A stretch of 64,000 nucleotides of DNA, from assembly GCA_902799835.1 (NCBI GenBank), contig CADCCF010000001.1:62001-126000 (forward strand), in the 5' to 3' direction. The position numbers and the translations under genes were made by a program. How positions within the stretch are numbered: position 1 is the stretch's first letter; each line of letters starts with the position of its first letter. Below the pieces are notes generated by a model. The model saw only the letters and a program-made list of their open reading frames with translations. It was not told where the DNA came from and ran no database searches. The DNA is from an uncultured Pseudomonadota bacterium. GTDB lineage: Bacteria > Pseudomonadota > Alphaproteobacteria > RF32 > CAG-239. This document shows, in pieces, positions 46,392 to 55,948 of the stretch.

Positions 46392-47072
46392 TTACAAAGC
46401 GTTCAAGTCAACCTTAACACCAACACCCATAGTTGAGCTCAAAGAAACTTTCTTCATATAAGTTCCTTTAACTCCGCTCGGTTTGGCTTTGTTAATAGCA
46501 TCAATAAAAGCTTTTGTATTTTCATAGAGTTGCTCTTCTGAGAAGCTTGCACGACCAATACCGGCATGAACAATACCTGCTTTTTCAACACGATATTGAA
46601 CTTCACCGGCCTTAGCCTTCTTAACTGCATTTTCAACATCAGCAGTAACAGTGCCCAATTTCGGGTTCGGCATCAAGCCTTTAGGACCCAAAACTCTGGC
46701 CACTTTACCGGCCATACCCATCATATCGGGAGTAGCGATGCAGCGATCAAAATCAATTTTGCCAGACAAAATTGAATCAATCAAGCTCTCGGCTCCGACA
46801 ATATCAGCACCGGCAGCCTTTGCCTGATCAGCTTTCTCACCTTGAGCCAAAACAGCGACTCTAATCTTTTTGCCTGTACCATGCGGCAGAGAGCAAACAC
46901 CTCTTACCATCTGGTCGGCATACTTGGGATCAACACCCAAATTAATAGCAATATCAATGGTCTCGTCAAATTTTGCCTTAGCATTTTCTTTAACGATTTT
47001 AACTGCATCTTTCAAAGAATAAGCTTGATTCTTATCTAAAGATTTATATGCATTTACAATTCTTTTTCCCAT
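46392..47072 (-). CDS. rplA: 50S ribosomal protein L1
   Basis: The product is 226 residues, complete, with the rRNA-binding [20 protein letters not shown] region near 36 and [14 protein letters not shown] further on. L1 forms the mobile L1 stalk and in many bacteria represses its own operon. It lies four bases after rplK. rplJ and rplL are not downstream as in most bacteria. Confidence 0.97.
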   Translation of the reverse strand: MGKRIVNAYKSLDKNQAYSLKDAVKIVKENAKAKFDETIDIAINLGVDPKYADQMVRGVCSLPHGTGKKIRVAVLAQGEKADQAKAAGADIVGAESLIDSILSGKIDFDRCIATPDMMGMAGKVARVLGPKGLMPNPKLGTVTADVENAVKKAKAGEVQYRVEKAGIVHAGIGRASFSEEQLYENTKAFIDAINKAKPSGVKGTYMKKVSLSSTMGVGVKVDLNAL

Positions 47073-47076
47073 CAGC

Positions 47077-47514
47077 TTACTCCACTACCTTAATACCCAT
47101 TGAAACAGCCTGACCTTTAACCATGTTCATGGCTGATTCAACTGTTGAGCAATTCAAATCCGGCAACTTAGTCTCAGCAATTTCTTTAACCTGAGCCATA
47201 GTTACTTGACCGGCTACAACCTTTCCGGGCTCTTTCGAAGCTGATTGAATTTTAGCAGCTTTTTTCAAATAATAAGCAACCGGAGGTAATTTGGTTACAA
47301 AAGTGAAAGACTTGTCTTCATATGCCGTAATAATAACCGGAACCGGAATACCGGGTTCCAATTTTTGAGTTTCAGCATTGAAAGCCTTGCAGAATTCCAT
47401 AATATTCAAGCCTTTTTGACCCAAAGCAGGACCAACCGGAGGAGACGGGTTAGCTTTTCCTGCGGGGATCTGCAGCTTGATTAAACCGAGAATTTTTTTC
47501 TTAGTTTTAGCCAT
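47077..47514 (-). CDS. rplK: 50S ribosomal protein L11
   Basis: The product is 145 residues from the ATG at 47514 ([10 protein letters not shown]), with AAGGGTG upstream; three codons further upstream are open from a [23 protein letters not shown] is the L11 signature. nusG and secE, the usual upstream partners, are absent here. Confidence 0.96.
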   Translation of the reverse strand: MAKTKKKILGLIKLQIPAGKANPSPPVGPALGQKGLNIMEFCKAFNAETQKLEPGIPVPVIITAYEDKSFTFVTKLPPVAYYLKKAAKIQSASKEPGKVVAGQVTMAQVKEIAETKLPDLNCSTVESAMNMVKGQAVSMGIKVVE

Positions 47515-47537
47515 TTTAATCACCCTTTATATCTAGG

Positions 47538-47570
47538 CTCGTGGTCCAGACAATGGCTTGTCCTCCCACG
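47538..47570 (-). promoter_or_regulatory. rplK leader hairpin, possible L1-binding operator
   Basis: On the minus strand CGTGG...CCACG encloses an inner GACAA-gcca-TTGTC pair in the short leader between the upstream terminator and rplK. L1 represses L11-L1 synthesis by binding a leader structure that mimics its 23S site. The position fits; I could not verify the specific L1 contacts. Confidence 0.4.
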
Positions 47571-47575
47571 AAATC

Positions 47576-47609
47576 GTTAAACAAAAACGAGTCTTTTTTC
47601 AGACTCGTT
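47576..47609 (-). terminator. terminator of the channel gene
   Basis: On the minus strand AACGAGTCT-gaaaaa-AGACTCGTT is followed by TTTGTTT. It lies 40 bases after the ion channel stop and separates it from rplK. Confidence 0.85.
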
Positions 47610-47649
47610 CTTGCTTATAACATGACTATTTAATTTTGCAAGCAAAAAG

Positions 47650-48378
47650 TTATTCTTTCTTTGTCACTACCATGGCAACAGCCGATGCAACAAAGCTGGT
47701 AACCAACAAAAATAAAACTACCAACCAAGCTACAAAGAACACCCATGCATCAGGATAAACTACCATTATCGGGCGCGCTATTGACGAAGCCCAACCATCC
47801 AATGTGAATACTTGCAGCAACGAAAACATTGCCATACCCAAAGAACTGAAGCTGGCAAAAGTATCGCCGTAAAAATTCACTGCAATCACCGCAAAAGCAT
47901 AGAAAAAGATGGCAAATATCATCAAAAATGATGTAAACACCGGCAACAAATTTAAAAACACCTGCACAAACTTTTTGGTATAAGGCAAACGATTACCGTA
48001 TTTAATCAAGCGCAACAATCTAAACATTCTCAATACGATAAACATGCTCATAAACGGTAATGACGACACTCCAACCACTACCAAATCAAAAATATTCCAC
48101 CCTGACCGGAAAAAAGCACGCTTCAGGGCAAAAATACGTAAAAACATTTCGATAATGAAAATGCCCATAAAAATGCGATCAAGCAAAAACAACACCCGAT
48201 CATAATAAAAACTAATGGTTGGTGAGGTCATCATTCCCAAAACCACCGCATCAGCCAAAATAACCAACATTATGAACAGTTCAAAACTCCAACCGTCTAC
48301 CAATTTTACCAAACGGCGCTGTTCGTCGTCGTGATACATTTTGTTCATAAGTTTATTTGTTTTTCTTTTCTCTGCCAT
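47650..48378 (-). CDS. voltage-gated cation channel (BacNaV-like)
   Basis: This 242-residue single-domain six-helix channel has S1-S4 voltage sensor helices at about 30-140. S4 carries regularly spaced basic residues (VLRMFRLLRLIKYGNRLP). S5, a pore loop with filter TLDGWAS near 194, and S6 follow. NaChBac-type channels have TLESWAS, so this filter has Asp for Glu and Gly for Ser. Four subunits would form the channel. AGAGG precedes the ATG; 17 bases separate it from the upstream peptidase gene. Confidence 0.88.
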   Translation of the reverse strand: MAEKRKTNKLMNKMYHDDEQRRLVKLVDGWSFELFIMLVILADAVVLGMMTSPTISFYYDRVLFLLDRIFMGIFIIEMFLRIFALKRAFFRSGWNIFDLVVVGVSSLPFMSMFIVLRMFRLLRLIKYGNRLPYTKKFVQVFLNLLPVFTSFLMIFAIFFYAFAVIAVNFYGDTFASFSSLGMAMFSLLQVFTLDGWASSIARPIMVVYPDAWVFFVAWLVVLFLLVTSFVASAVAMVVTKKE

Positions 48379-48395
48379 CTCACACCTCTAAAAAA

Positions 48396-49082
48396 TTAAT
48401 AACCCTCAATTAAAACCACAATTATGCCGGCAATTGCTAACATCGGACCGAAAGCCAAAGCTTTTTGCTTTTTTATCATCGCCCAAACCAAACCCAAAAT
48501 TGCCGCGATTGTAATTACATATAACAACCCTTCTACTCCAAGCCATGCTCCTTGTGCCGCTAACAGTTTAATGTCTCCACCGCCGAAAGCATCTTTTTTA
48601 TACCAAACAATCAACAAACTTACCAACACCGGAAAGAAATATCCCACCAAGGCGCCATAAACGCTTTCATCAATACTCACCACGCTTTCACCGACATAAG
48701 CCGCGGCAATTCCGACCAACAAAAGCGGGACAGTCAAAATATCCGGCAATACAAACATTCTTACATCAATTTCTGCCAGTAACAACAGTGTCCAAGCAAA
48801 CACAATAATCAAACCGGCATCAGTAAACTCTGCCAAAATCAATGCTGTTAAACCAACCGTCAACAACCCCGTCATCAACGAACGCCACGCCAACTTTTTA
48901 TATTGTTTCGTTTTGTGATAGGATGATAATTTTTTTTCTTTGCGCAAAAGTTCAACAATTGCTCCGGCAAAAGTCGTCGGCATAAACTTGGCAAAACGCC
49001 TTGCCATATAAGGAATAAATAACCCAAAAACAAAAGCCCCTGCTAACCAAAATATCATAACAGCACCTTTAAAGATTTTCAT
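48396..49082 (-). CDS. A24-family prepilin peptidase
   Basis: This 228-residue membrane protein has about six hydrophobic helices and the two aspartate sites of type IV prepilin peptidases: EIDVRMFVLPD near 105 and FGGGDIKLL near 163. There is no N-terminal methylase domain with paired CxxC, so it resembles CpaA-type enzymes. An ATG eight codons in (49058) has a better ribosome site (AAAGG). No pilin genes lie nearby. Confidence 0.87.
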   Translation of the reverse strand: MKIFKGAVMIFWLAGAFVFGLFIPYMARRFAKFMPTTFAGAIVELLRKEKKLSSYHKTKQYKKLAWRSLMTGLLTVGLTALILAEFTDAGLIIVFAWTLLLLAEIDVRMFVLPDILTVPLLLVGIAAAYVGESVVSIDESVYGALVGYFFPVLVSLLIVWYKKDAFGGGDIKLLAAQGAWLGVEGLLYVITIAAILGLVWAMIKKQKALAFGPMLAIAGIIVVLIEGY

Positions 49083-49142
49083 TATCTAGAGCTCATGCTA
49101 AGCTAAAAGTTATAATATTTTATTAATATTTGCTTTTATAAC

Positions 49143-49766
49143 CTAACTTTGCTTTTCCCAAAAGCTAATCAAATCCATTGAATAAGGATAGAAATACTTT
49201 AATCCTTCCAGTATAGAATACACATCATACAGCGAATTATGCGGAGCCAAATTTATTTTTTTTAAATTTTGCTTCAATTTTAAAATTTCTACTATCTGAC
49301 CTGAAGCTTGACTTTCGACATTTATTCCGTTTGTTGTATAAAGCTGCTTAAAGATTGGGGCAATATTTCTATAAACTATGTTCTTATGCTTTAATACATT
49401 ATAAAGCTTGAGATTCTCTTCCAAAATCGCGCCATCCGATGCATTAAAATAATCTTTTCCCCACCCGTGCGAATAACAAACGCAATCTGCAACAAAGGTT
49501 TCAAACTTTTCATAAGCTTCAGCAAATTTTACTCCATGATTTTCAATTTGCGCTTGAGTTATATGGGTTAAATCAACAAAATAATCCGACAATACAGGAT
49601 TTATCACCGGCTTGCATACAAGATTGAATTCTGAAATAACATCTAAATCCGATGAAACCTTAAGCGCTGAAATCTGAACAATTTCCCTCTTTTGATTTCC
49701 GACCCAACCTTTTTCTTGGCACCCTTTCCACGAGGTGTATTCCGTATCAAAAATAATCAGAGGCAT
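49143..49766 (-). CDS. DEDDh-type 3'-5' exonuclease
   Basis: This 207-residue DnaQ-like fold shows the first acidic motif IIFDTEYTSW (Asp7, Glu9) and a C-terminal APHNSLYDVYS holding the DEDDh His and last Asp. The middle Asp is likely in the CYSHGWGKDYF stretch. The best relatives are the KapD/ERI-1 exonuclease group, which trims RNA or DNA 3' ends; the substrate is unknown. Confidence 0.83.
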   Translation of the reverse strand: MPLIIFDTEYTSWKGCQEKGWVGNQKREIVQISALKVSSDLDVISEFNLVCKPVINPVLSDYFVDLTHITQAQIENHGVKFAEAYEKFETFVADCVCYSHGWGKDYFNASDGAILEENLKLYNVLKHKNIVYRNIAPIFKQLYTTNGINVESQASGQIVEILKLKQNLKKINLAPHNSLYDVYSILEGLKYFYPYSMDLISFWEKQS

Positions 49767-49812
49767 TTTATTATTTCCCTAAATTTATCATTTTTGCATA
49801 TCATATACCCTG

Positions 49813-49871
49813 CCAATAAAAAAAGCCACCTAAAAGGTGACTTTTTTTATTGGTGCGGCTCAAGCCGGAAT
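49813..49871 (-). pseudogene. tRNA 3' end relic with duplicated terminator
   Basis: 49813-49856 repeats 49993-50036 almost exactly, offset by 180 bases. It is the tRNA-Leu terminator hairpin (CCAATAAAAAAAGCCACC, variable loop, complement). It abuts 49851-49871, which on the minus strand reads ATTCCGGCTTGAGCCGCACCA, resembling the last part of a tRNA. A further T-arm-like piece (GTGCCGGTTTGA, minus strand) lies at 49950-49967. Together this looks like a second tRNA copy disrupted in its T-loop by about 80 bases. Confidence 0.6.
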
Positions 49872-49992
49872 ATTTCGCTTGCGCTTCATTCACTGCGCTC
49901 GCTCGTAATTCTTACTCACCGGCACACCCCGTGTGCCTCTCGCTTGTAGTCAAACCGGCACCCGTGCCGCTTCGATGCTTTGGTTTATCTTA

Positions 49993-50033
49993 CCAATAAA
50001 AAAAGCCACCGCAAGGGTGACTTTTTTTATTGG
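49993..50033 (-). terminator. terminator of tRNA-Leu
   Basis: On the minus strand CCAATAAAAAAAGTCACC-cttgc-GGTGGCTTTTTTTATTGG. The 5' arm starts with the tRNA CCA end itself, so tRNA processing would destroy the hairpin. Confidence 0.85.
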
Positions 50034-50117
50034 TGCGCTAGGCCGGAATCGAACCGGCACGGTATTGCTACCAACAGATTTTAAGTCTGCAGCGTCTACC
50101 AGTTCCGCCACAAGCGC
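50031..50117 (-). tRNA. tRNA-Leu (anticodon UAA)
   Basis: This 87-base class II tRNA starts GCGCTTG and ends TAGCGCACCA with encoded CCA. The acceptor stem has one T-T mismatch at pair 6. The anticodon loop CTTAAAA gives UAA between GCAGA and TCTGT. The long variable arm (TTGGTAGCAATACC) and the T-arm GCCGGTTCGATTCCGGC are clear. It has its own promoter and terminator. Confidence 0.96.
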
Positions 50118-50132
50118 ATAAAATTTAATCGC

Positions 50133-50161
50133 TTTATACATAATATTTTTGACAAATGCAA
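50133..50161 (-). promoter_or_regulatory. promoter of tRNA-Leu
   Basis: On the minus strand TTGCAT (50161-50156), a 17-base spacer and TATAAA (50138-50133), about 16 bases before the mature tRNA 5' end. Confidence 0.65.
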
Positions 50162-50330
50162 GCCTATTTTTTTAATTTTATTATTATTCTTGTTTTGTAA
50201 TTTTTCGGTTGTATTTTTTCACAAAATGTGCTTTGTTGCAAAAGTTAATTATTCATCAACGCTTTTTAGTCTTTTGCGGCAGATGACAGCGTCACGGCAA
50301 GGCAAAAAGCTTTTTATTGAGGAAAATATT

Positions 50331-51041
50331 ATGATAAAAACTTTTAATATTTCTTGGAAAGACTATCTCATTCCCAACATTCACAACGAAGGATGGCGTT
50401 TTGTCGGAATTTTTGCGGCAGTAACAGCGTTATTGGCAATTATTTGGCAACCTTTGGGACTGATAGGATTGGTTTTAACAATTTGGTGCTATTACTTTTT
50501 CCGTGATCCGCAACGCATTACGCCTAATATTGAAAATGTGGTTGTTTCTCCCGCCGACGGCATTGTTCAAATGATTGCTAAAGTTGAAGCTCCCGAAGAA
50601 CTTAATATGGGTAAAAAGAAATTTACTCGTGTCAGCATTTTTATGAGTGTATTCAATGTCCATGTAAACCGCGCTCCGGCTGAAGGTAAAATCATCAATG
50701 CGGTTTATGTTCCCGGTAAGTTTTTAAATGCTACTTTAGACAAAGCCAGCAAAGACAACGAACGTCAGCTCCTTGCTATGAAAACCAAGTGCGGCAAGGA
50801 AATTTGTTTTGTTCAAATCGCAGGTCTAGTTGCCCGACGCATTGTCTGTGACGCTCAAATCGGTCAAGAATACAAAGCCGGTGAACGTTTTGGTATGATT
50901 AGATTCGGCTCGCGTTTGGATGTTTATTTGCCCGAAGGTATCAACCCTCAAGTTGTTTTGGGGCAAACTATGGTTGCCGGTGAGACCATTATAGCTAATC
51001 TGATGAGTGATGATAAGGCTGTTGAAGGAGTTATCAGATAA
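50331..51041 (+). CDS. psd: phosphatidylserine decarboxylase
   Basis: It converts phosphatidylserine to phosphatidylethanolamine at the inner membrane. The 236 residues are the short alphaproteobacterial form, with the ATG at 50331 preceded by TGAGGA. One or two N-terminal helices (about 22-55) are followed by FRDPQR, SPADGIVQ and VHVNRAPAEG. The pyruvoyl cleavage site is the Gly-Ser in RFGSRLDVYLP. The upstream open frame to 50190 is not family-like. It is followed by pssA with a one-base overlap. Confidence 0.95.
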   Translation: MIKTFNISWKDYLIPNIHNEGWRFVGIFAAVTALLAIIWQPLGLIGLVLTIWCYYFFRDPQRITPNIENVVVSPADGIVQMIAKVEAPEELNMGKKKFTRVSIFMSVFNVHVNRAPAEGKIINAVYVPGKFLNATLDKASKDNERQLLAMKTKCGKEICFVQIAGLVARRIVCDAQIGQEYKAGERFGMIRFGSRLDVYLPEGINPQVVLGQTMVAGETIIANLMSDDKAVEGVIR

Positions 51042-51826
51042 TGGAAAGAATTAACAAAAAACTGCAATTATCGCGTCAGCAGCTCAAGAGTCTGCCTTTC
51101 CGCAAAATTGCTCCCAATATTGTTACCATGTTGGCTTTGTGCGCAGGTGTAACTTCTATTCGTTATTCAATCCAGCAAGATTGGATCAAAGCCGTTATCT
51201 ATATTTTTATTGCGGCGGTTTTTGATGGACTTGACGGACGCGTAGCTCGTTTCCTCAAAGGTTCAACCAAATTTGGTGCTGAACTGGATTCTCTTTCTGA
51301 CTTTGTCAGTTTCGGTGTTGCTCCGGCAATTTTGATGTTTCAATGGTCGTTAAACAGCCTGCCAAAATTCGGCTGGTTTTTCTGCCTGTTGATGGTCATC
51401 GGCCAAGCTATGCGCTTGGCTCGCTTCAACACTATGCTGGAAGAAGAGCCCCAACCGGAATATTGGCACAATTTTTTTGTTGGTGTTCCGGCTCCGGCTG
51501 CCGCAGCTATTGCACTCATGCCGTGCATGATTTCTTTTGATTTTCCTGAAATCAGCTACATTGTGCGTTCCCACTCTTTTTGTGCATCAATTTTATGTTT
51601 GGTTACTTTTTTAATGGTAAGCCGTATTCCCACTATCTCGACCAAGCACATGAAGGTTCCCTCTTATTTGCTTATGCCTTTGATGTTGATAGTTGTGCTG
51701 TTTGCTTCATTCATCATAACCCAACCTTGGTTAACTTTGGGATTAATGGTAATCGTTTATATAATTTCTTTGCCGATTGGAATTTTGATTTTCTTGAAAA
51801 CCAAAAAGCAAAGCATAAAAGCTTGA
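51041..51826 (+). CDS. pssA: CDP-diacylglycerol-serine O-phosphatidyltransferase
   Basis: It makes phosphatidylserine for the adjacent Psd. The 261-residue membrane protein carries the CDP-alcohol phosphotransferase motif DGLDGRVAR, eight residues, then GAELDSLSD. About seven hydrophobic helices. Psd-PssA is the usual alphaproteobacterial PE pathway pair. Confidence 0.96.
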   Translation: MERINKKLQLSRQQLKSLPFRKIAPNIVTMLALCAGVTSIRYSIQQDWIKAVIYIFIAAVFDGLDGRVARFLKGSTKFGAELDSLSDFVSFGVAPAILMFQWSLNSLPKFGWFFCLLMVIGQAMRLARFNTMLEEEPQPEYWHNFFVGVPAPAAAAIALMPCMISFDFPEISYIVRSHSFCASILCLVTFLMVSRIPTISTKHMKVPSYLLMPLMLIVVLFASFIITQPWLTLGLMVIVYIISLPIGILIFLKTKKQSIKA

Positions 51827-51867
51827 CAGCTCAATTTTTTGAGTCTATAAGCTTAAACGTCCGAGGA

Positions 51868-51894
51868 CTCCGATGCGTACTATTTCGGAGCTTT
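51868..51894 (+). terminator. weak hairpin between pssA and rpmH
   Basis: CTCCGA / TCGGAG with an 11-base loop, then CTTTAAA. The stem is short and the T-run poor, so it may be a weak terminator or part of the rpmH leader. Confidence 0.4.
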
Positions 51895-51924
51895 AAATAA
51901 TAACTAATTAACCGGAGAAATAAA

Positions 51925-52059
51925 ATGAAACGCACATATCAACCATCTAAGTTGGTTAGAGCTCGTCGCCATGGTTTTCGTACCCGTATGGCAACTGCTG
52001 GCGGTCGCAAAGTTTTGTCGGCTCGCAGAGCTCATGGTCGTAAAAAGTTGTCGGCCTAA
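51925..52059 (+). CDS. rpmH: 50S ribosomal protein L34
   Basis: This 44-residue very basic protein starts [20 protein letters not shown] and ends GRKKLSA, fully conserved in the family. GGAG lies 9 bases before the ATG. It heads the conserved rpmH-rnpA-yidD-yidC-engB cluster. It is too short for a 60-codon gene cutoff. Confidence 0.98.
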   Translation: MKRTYQPSKLVRARRHGFRTRMATAGGRKVLSARRAHGRKKLSA

Positions 52060-52071
52060 TATTTGACTACA

Positions 52072-52473
52072 ATGGAAATTTTTGCATTAAAAAAACGCAA
52101 ATATTTTGTTGAAGCCGCTCGTGGATACAAAGTCGTTACTAACGGTCTTGTCCTGCAAGCGGCTTTTTGTTCGTCCAACCAAAAAGCGCTCGACAACTGT
52201 TGTTTCGCCGGTTTTACTGCTACCAAAAAATTGGGCAAAGCCCATATTCGCAATCGTGTAAAACGGCGTTTACGAGCCATCGCTCGGGCTGTTTTACCTT
52301 CAAGCGGACTCAATCATATCAATTATGTTTTCATCGGACGCCACAATACGGCAACTCTTGATTTTGCCTATATGTTACGCAAAGCTTCATCTGCTTTGGA
52401 AGAAATAAATACCCAAATTACCTCTGCAAAGGATCCCGCCGTTGCTCAAAAAAATAATGATTGCGGTAATTAG
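52072..52473 (+). CDS. rnpA: ribonuclease P protein component
   Basis: This 133-residue basic cofactor of the RNase P ribozyme processes tRNA 5' ends. The start is the ATG at 52072, 12 bases after rpmH; a TTG at 52063 is the alternative. The signature [18 protein letters not shown] is present near 60. It overlaps yidD. Confidence 0.94.
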   Translation: MEIFALKKRKYFVEAARGYKVVTNGLVLQAAFCSSNQKALDNCCFAGFTATKKLGKAHIRNRVKRRLRAIARAVLPSSGLNHINYVFIGRHNTATLDFAYMLRKASSALEEINTQITSAKDPAVAQKNNDCGN

Positions 52474-52684
52474 ATTTTATCAAAAATGCCTATCTCCGAT
52501 TTTGCCCAATGTTTGCCGCTACACCCCCAGTTGCTCGCAATATTTTATTGAAGCCTTGCAAATTCATGGGATTTTCAAAGGTTCTTGGCTGGGTATAAAA
52601 AGAATTTTGCGTTGCCACCCTTGGGGAGGATCGGGCTTTGATCCTGTTCCTCCAAGCAATAAAAAGGCTGATAAAGATTCATAA
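52442..52684 (+). CDS. yidD: membrane protein insertion efficiency factor YidD
   Basis: This 80-residue protein carries the family core [32 protein letters not shown] and [20 protein letters not shown]. The start may be the TTG at 52442 or the ATG at 52457; both overlap the rnpA 3' end. It helps YidC-dependent insertion, consistent with yidC directly downstream. Confidence 0.94.
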   Translation: MLKKIMIAVIRFYQKCLSPILPNVCRYTPSCSQYFIEALQIHGIFKGSWLGIKRILRCHPWGGSGFDPVPPSNKKADKDS

Positions 52685-52753
52685 CACTTGCTTTGCAAAA
52701 ATTTTTATATTAAACAGAGAGATAAGTTTTTTATTTAAGGAGTTTGATTTTCA

Positions 52754-54442
52754 ATGAAGGAAGAAACTAAAGGTTTATATTTGGCAATATTATTGTCTGC
52801 CATAGCTATTATAGCATTTAATTGGATTTGGCCTGCTCCTCAGCCGGAAACACCTGCTAAAACTGCGACTGAGTCCGCTTTAGAAGAAAAAGTTGCCAAC
52901 GCTCCGATTGATAATGGAGATTCTCTCTACTCCCCAACCGGTCGCGATATCCTTGATGTTGCCGATGCTTTGGCCAAAGATCGCCGTCTGACCATAAACA
53001 ATGATAAAATTCAAGGATCAATTCGCTTAAAAGGTGCTCGTTTTGACGATCTCAAACTCAGCCAATACAAACTTACCCTTGAAGAAGACAGCCCTAATAT
53101 CACTTTATTGCAACCCAGCAACACTCTTTCTCCTTATTATGCTGAATTTGGCTGGCTTTCCGGTGAAAACATCAAATTGCCCGACAACAATACTATTTGG
53201 CAGGCTTTTGGTGACAAGTTAACTCCGCAAACTCCTGTTTTGTTGGAATGGAACAATGGTCAAGGACTAAAATTCTTGCGCAAAATCTCCGTTGACAAAA
53301 ATTACATGTTCACTATTGAACAAACCATTGAAAACAAATCCGGTAAAAACATTACTGTTTATCCTTACGGGCTGATTAATAAAGTTTACAAACCGGATGA
53401 TAGCGGTTCCAAGATTGTGCACGAAGGAATGTTGGGTGTTTTAGACTCTTCACTTAAAGAAATCCCTTCCGGAAAATTAGAAATCGGCGAAAAGAAAGAA
53501 TTTTCTTCAACCGGCGGATGGGCCGGTTTCGGCGAACGTTACTGGTTTAGCGCCTTTATTTTGAACAATCATACTTCCAGCAAAGTTCGTTTCTCAACCA
53601 CCGCCGAAGATACTTATCAAACTGACTTTACCGGAACGCCGATTACTATTAATTCCGGCAGTATCGGTTCGTCCAGCATACGTTTTTATGCCGGAGCCAA
53701 AGAAATTGCTCTTTTAGATGACTATGTCAAAAAACAAGGTATTGAAAAATTTGACTTGGCTGTTGACTTTGGTTGGTACTACTTTTTAACCAAACCTTTC
53801 TTCTATATCCTGGAATTTTTATATCACTTTATCGGTAATATGGGTTGGGCTATCTTACTGTTTGCCGCCCTGCTTCGCTTAGCAATGTTTCCGGTTGCCA
53901 ACAAATCTTATGAAAGCATGTCAAAGATGAAAAAAGTTCAGCCGAAAATTCAAGCGATTCAACAAACTTACAAAGACGATAAAATGCGCCAACAACAAGC
54001 CATGATGGAGCTTTATCGTAAAGAAAAAATCAATCCGGCATCCGGCTGTCTGCCAATGTTTATCCAAATTCCGGTATTTTTCTCTTTGTATAAAGTATTG
54101 AACATTTCCATAGAGATTCGTCACGCGCCTTTTATTGGCTGGATTAAAGACCTCTCTGCACCCGATCCGATGACCTTATCGGCCATGAGCGGATTACCGA
54201 TCCCTTCACTGATAGACTTGGGTGTTTGGCCGATTTTAATGGGATTGACTATGTTCTTGCAGCAAAAATTGTCCCCCAAACCGGCTAACAAAGATCAAGC
54301 TCGCATGATGATGCTCTTGCCGATTGTATTTACCTTTATGTTGGGACATTTTGCCTCAGGTTTGGTTATTTACTGGACCTTGAGCAATGTCTTGTCTATT
54401 ATCCAACAAAAAGCCATTATGCACAAAATCGGGGTTAAATAA
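52754..54442 (+). CDS. yidC: membrane protein insertase YidC
   Basis: The Oxa1-type insertase has 562 residues. It has one N-terminal helix (about 8-26), a large periplasmic P1 domain (about 60-345) and the five-helix core (about 355-555), including [17 protein letters not shown] and [24 protein letters not shown] precedes the ATG. It overlaps engB by one base (TAATG). Confidence 0.97.
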   Translation: MKEETKGLYLAILLSAIAIIAFNWIWPAPQPETPAKTATESALEEKVANAPIDNGDSLYSPTGRDILDVADALAKDRRLTINNDKIQGSIRLKGARFDDLKLSQYKLTLEEDSPNITLLQPSNTLSPYYAEFGWLSGENIKLPDNNTIWQAFGDKLTPQTPVLLEWNNGQGLKFLRKISVDKNYMFTIEQTIENKSGKNITVYPYGLINKVYKPDDSGSKIVHEGMLGVLDSSLKEIPSGKLEIGEKKEFSSTGGWAGFGERYWFSAFILNNHTSSKVRFSTTAEDTYQTDFTGTPITINSGSIGSSSIRFYAGAKEIALLDDYVKKQGIEKFDLAVDFGWYYFLTKPFFYILEFLYHFIGNMGWAILLFAALLRLAMFPVANKSYESMSKMKKVQPKIQAIQQTYKDDKMRQQQAMMELYRKEKINPASGCLPMFIQIPVFFSLYKVLNISIEIRHAPFIGWIKDLSAPDPMTLSAMSGLPIPSLIDLGVWPILMGLTMFLQQKLSPKPANKDQARMMMLLPIVFTFMLGHFASGLVIYWTLSNVLSIIQQKAIMHKIGVK

Positions 54443-55089
54443 TGGATAGTAAAACGCTTGAATATTCAGCTGATGAATTGATTACCGCCGATAAAGCTGT
54501 AAAAAGTAAAGCTGAATTCATCTTGAGCGTAGCCAACTTACAACAGCTGCCCACTGATGATTTGCCGGAAATTGCTTTTGCTGGTCGTTCCAATGTCGGA
54601 AAATCAAGCATTATAAATGCTCTAACCGACCAAAACGGCCTAGCTAAAACCTCCAACACGCCCGGACGCACTCAGCAGCTCAATTTTTTCAAATTAGCCA
54701 ACCGCCTTTATTTGGTTGATTTTCCCGGCTATGGTTTTGCCAAAGCCCCCGAGTCTCAGGTCAAACAATGGCAAAAAATGATTTTCACATATCTGCAGGG
54801 TCGAGCATCCCTAAAAAGGGTTTTTTTGCTGATAGATTCGCGCCATGGCATCAAAAAAGTTGATAGCGATATCATGGAGTTGCTGGACAAAGCAGCCGTA
54901 ACTTATCAAATAGTTCTCACCAAAATTGATAAAATATCTGCCGCAGAACTGTCTGTAATACAAAAAAATACCGCAGATGAAGTCAAAAAACATGCTGCCG
55001 CTTATGCTAAAATTTTAACAACCAGTTCGGAGAAAAAGATCGGAATTTCCGAGTTGCGAGCTGAAATTGCCGCTCTGATGAACGACTAA
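54442..55089 (+). CDS. engB: ribosome biogenesis GTPase EngB (YihA/YsxC)
   Basis: This 215-residue GTPase acts in 50S assembly. It has Walker [17 protein letters not shown]3 DFPGYGFAK and G4 TKIDK. The length fits the family. The 3' end overlaps the patatin gene by four bases, tail to tail. Confidence 0.95.
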   Translation: MDSKTLEYSADELITADKAVKSKAEFILSVANLQQLPTDDLPEIAFAGRSNVGKSSIINALTDQNGLAKTSNTPGRTQQLNFFKLANRLYLVDFPGYGFAKAPESQVKQWQKMIFTYLQGRASLKRVFLLIDSRHGIKKVDSDIMELLDKAAVTYQIVLTKIDKISAAELSVIQKNTADEVKKHAAAYAKILTTSSEKKIGISELRAEIAALMND

Positions 55090-55931
55090 GCTTTCAAGAA
55101 TGATTTTACCTTATCCAAAGCCTTCAGAGCATCCTGCCGCCCTAATTCATACATGGCTTTAATGATATCAATATTTCTTTCCATTCGTCCGATTTTTATA
55201 AAAACTGATGGTTGTATAACCAGCGCCGCACCGTCTTTTTGTGCTTTTTCAACATATTCCAATTCATTATTATACATAATATGTCTATTAACTATCGCCT
55301 TAACAAATTCAGGATATTTGCGATAAACCTTTTTTGCCATCCACTTATTATGCGAAGGTTGCTTGCGATAGCCCTGGGGACGCGTCAACACCGCGATATT
55401 TTTATCATAACCATGATTTTGCGCGGCTTGCAACGGAATACTATCACAAATACCTCCATCAAGCAATTTTTTACCATCGACCTCCACAATTCGCGAAAAA
55501 AACGGCAAAGACGCCGATGCCTGCACATATTTTATATCATAATACATATCTTGACAGTGAATATATTCAGCTTTTCCACTTTCAATATTGGAACATACCG
55601 CATAAAATTTGGTTGGATTAGCATCAAAAGCTGCATAGTCAAATTTATCCAGTTTGTTGGGCAACTCATTATAGCAAAAATCAACATCGACCACATTGCC
55701 GGTCTTGAGCCAATTTCTAAGGCTCATAAAACGATAATCATCATTATATTTTATGTTGTAACGAATATCGCGACCTATCTGCCTTGAAACAAAAGAGACT
55801 CCATGAATAGCTCCGGCTGAAACACCAAACACCGCATCAACATCAATTCCGTTTTCCAAAAAAACATCCAGCACACCGGCTGTGTATATGCCGCGTTTGC
55901 CACCGCCCTCAAGAACTAAAGATGATGCCAT
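55086..55931 (-). CDS. patatin-like phospholipase
   Basis: This 281-residue acyl hydrolase of the RssA/YjjU type has the oxyanion loop [16 protein letters not shown] at residues 7-22, the nucleophile elbow GVSAGA (Ser near 40) and the catalytic Asp in LLDGGICDS. There is no signal peptide. The C-terminal half includes a basic helical region typical of YjjU homologues. It is 17 bases downstream of the BamE gene on the same strand. Confidence 0.92.
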   Translation of the reverse strand: MASSLVLEGGGKRGIYTAGVLDVFLENGIDVDAVFGVSAGAIHGVSFVSRQIGRDIRYNIKYNDDYRFMSLRNWLKTGNVVDVDFCYNELPNKLDKFDYAAFDANPTKFYAVCSNIESGKAEYIHCQDMYYDIKYVQASASLPFFSRIVEVDGKKLLDGGICDSIPLQAAQNHGYDKNIAVLTRPQGYRKQPSHNKWMAKKVYRKYPEFVKAIVNRHIMYNNELEYVEKAQKDGAALVIQPSVFIKIGRMERNIDIIKAMYELGRQDALKALDKVKSFLKA

Positions 55932-55948
55932 TGTATTAAACCTAAAAA

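Noticed and set aside
49692..50121. Short plus-strand frames over the tRNA region
   Set aside because: They span the tRNA gene, its terminator and the tRNA relic; the translations (for example LVAELVDAADLKSVGSN on the minus strand) are well-known false ORFs over tRNA-Leu/Ser genes.
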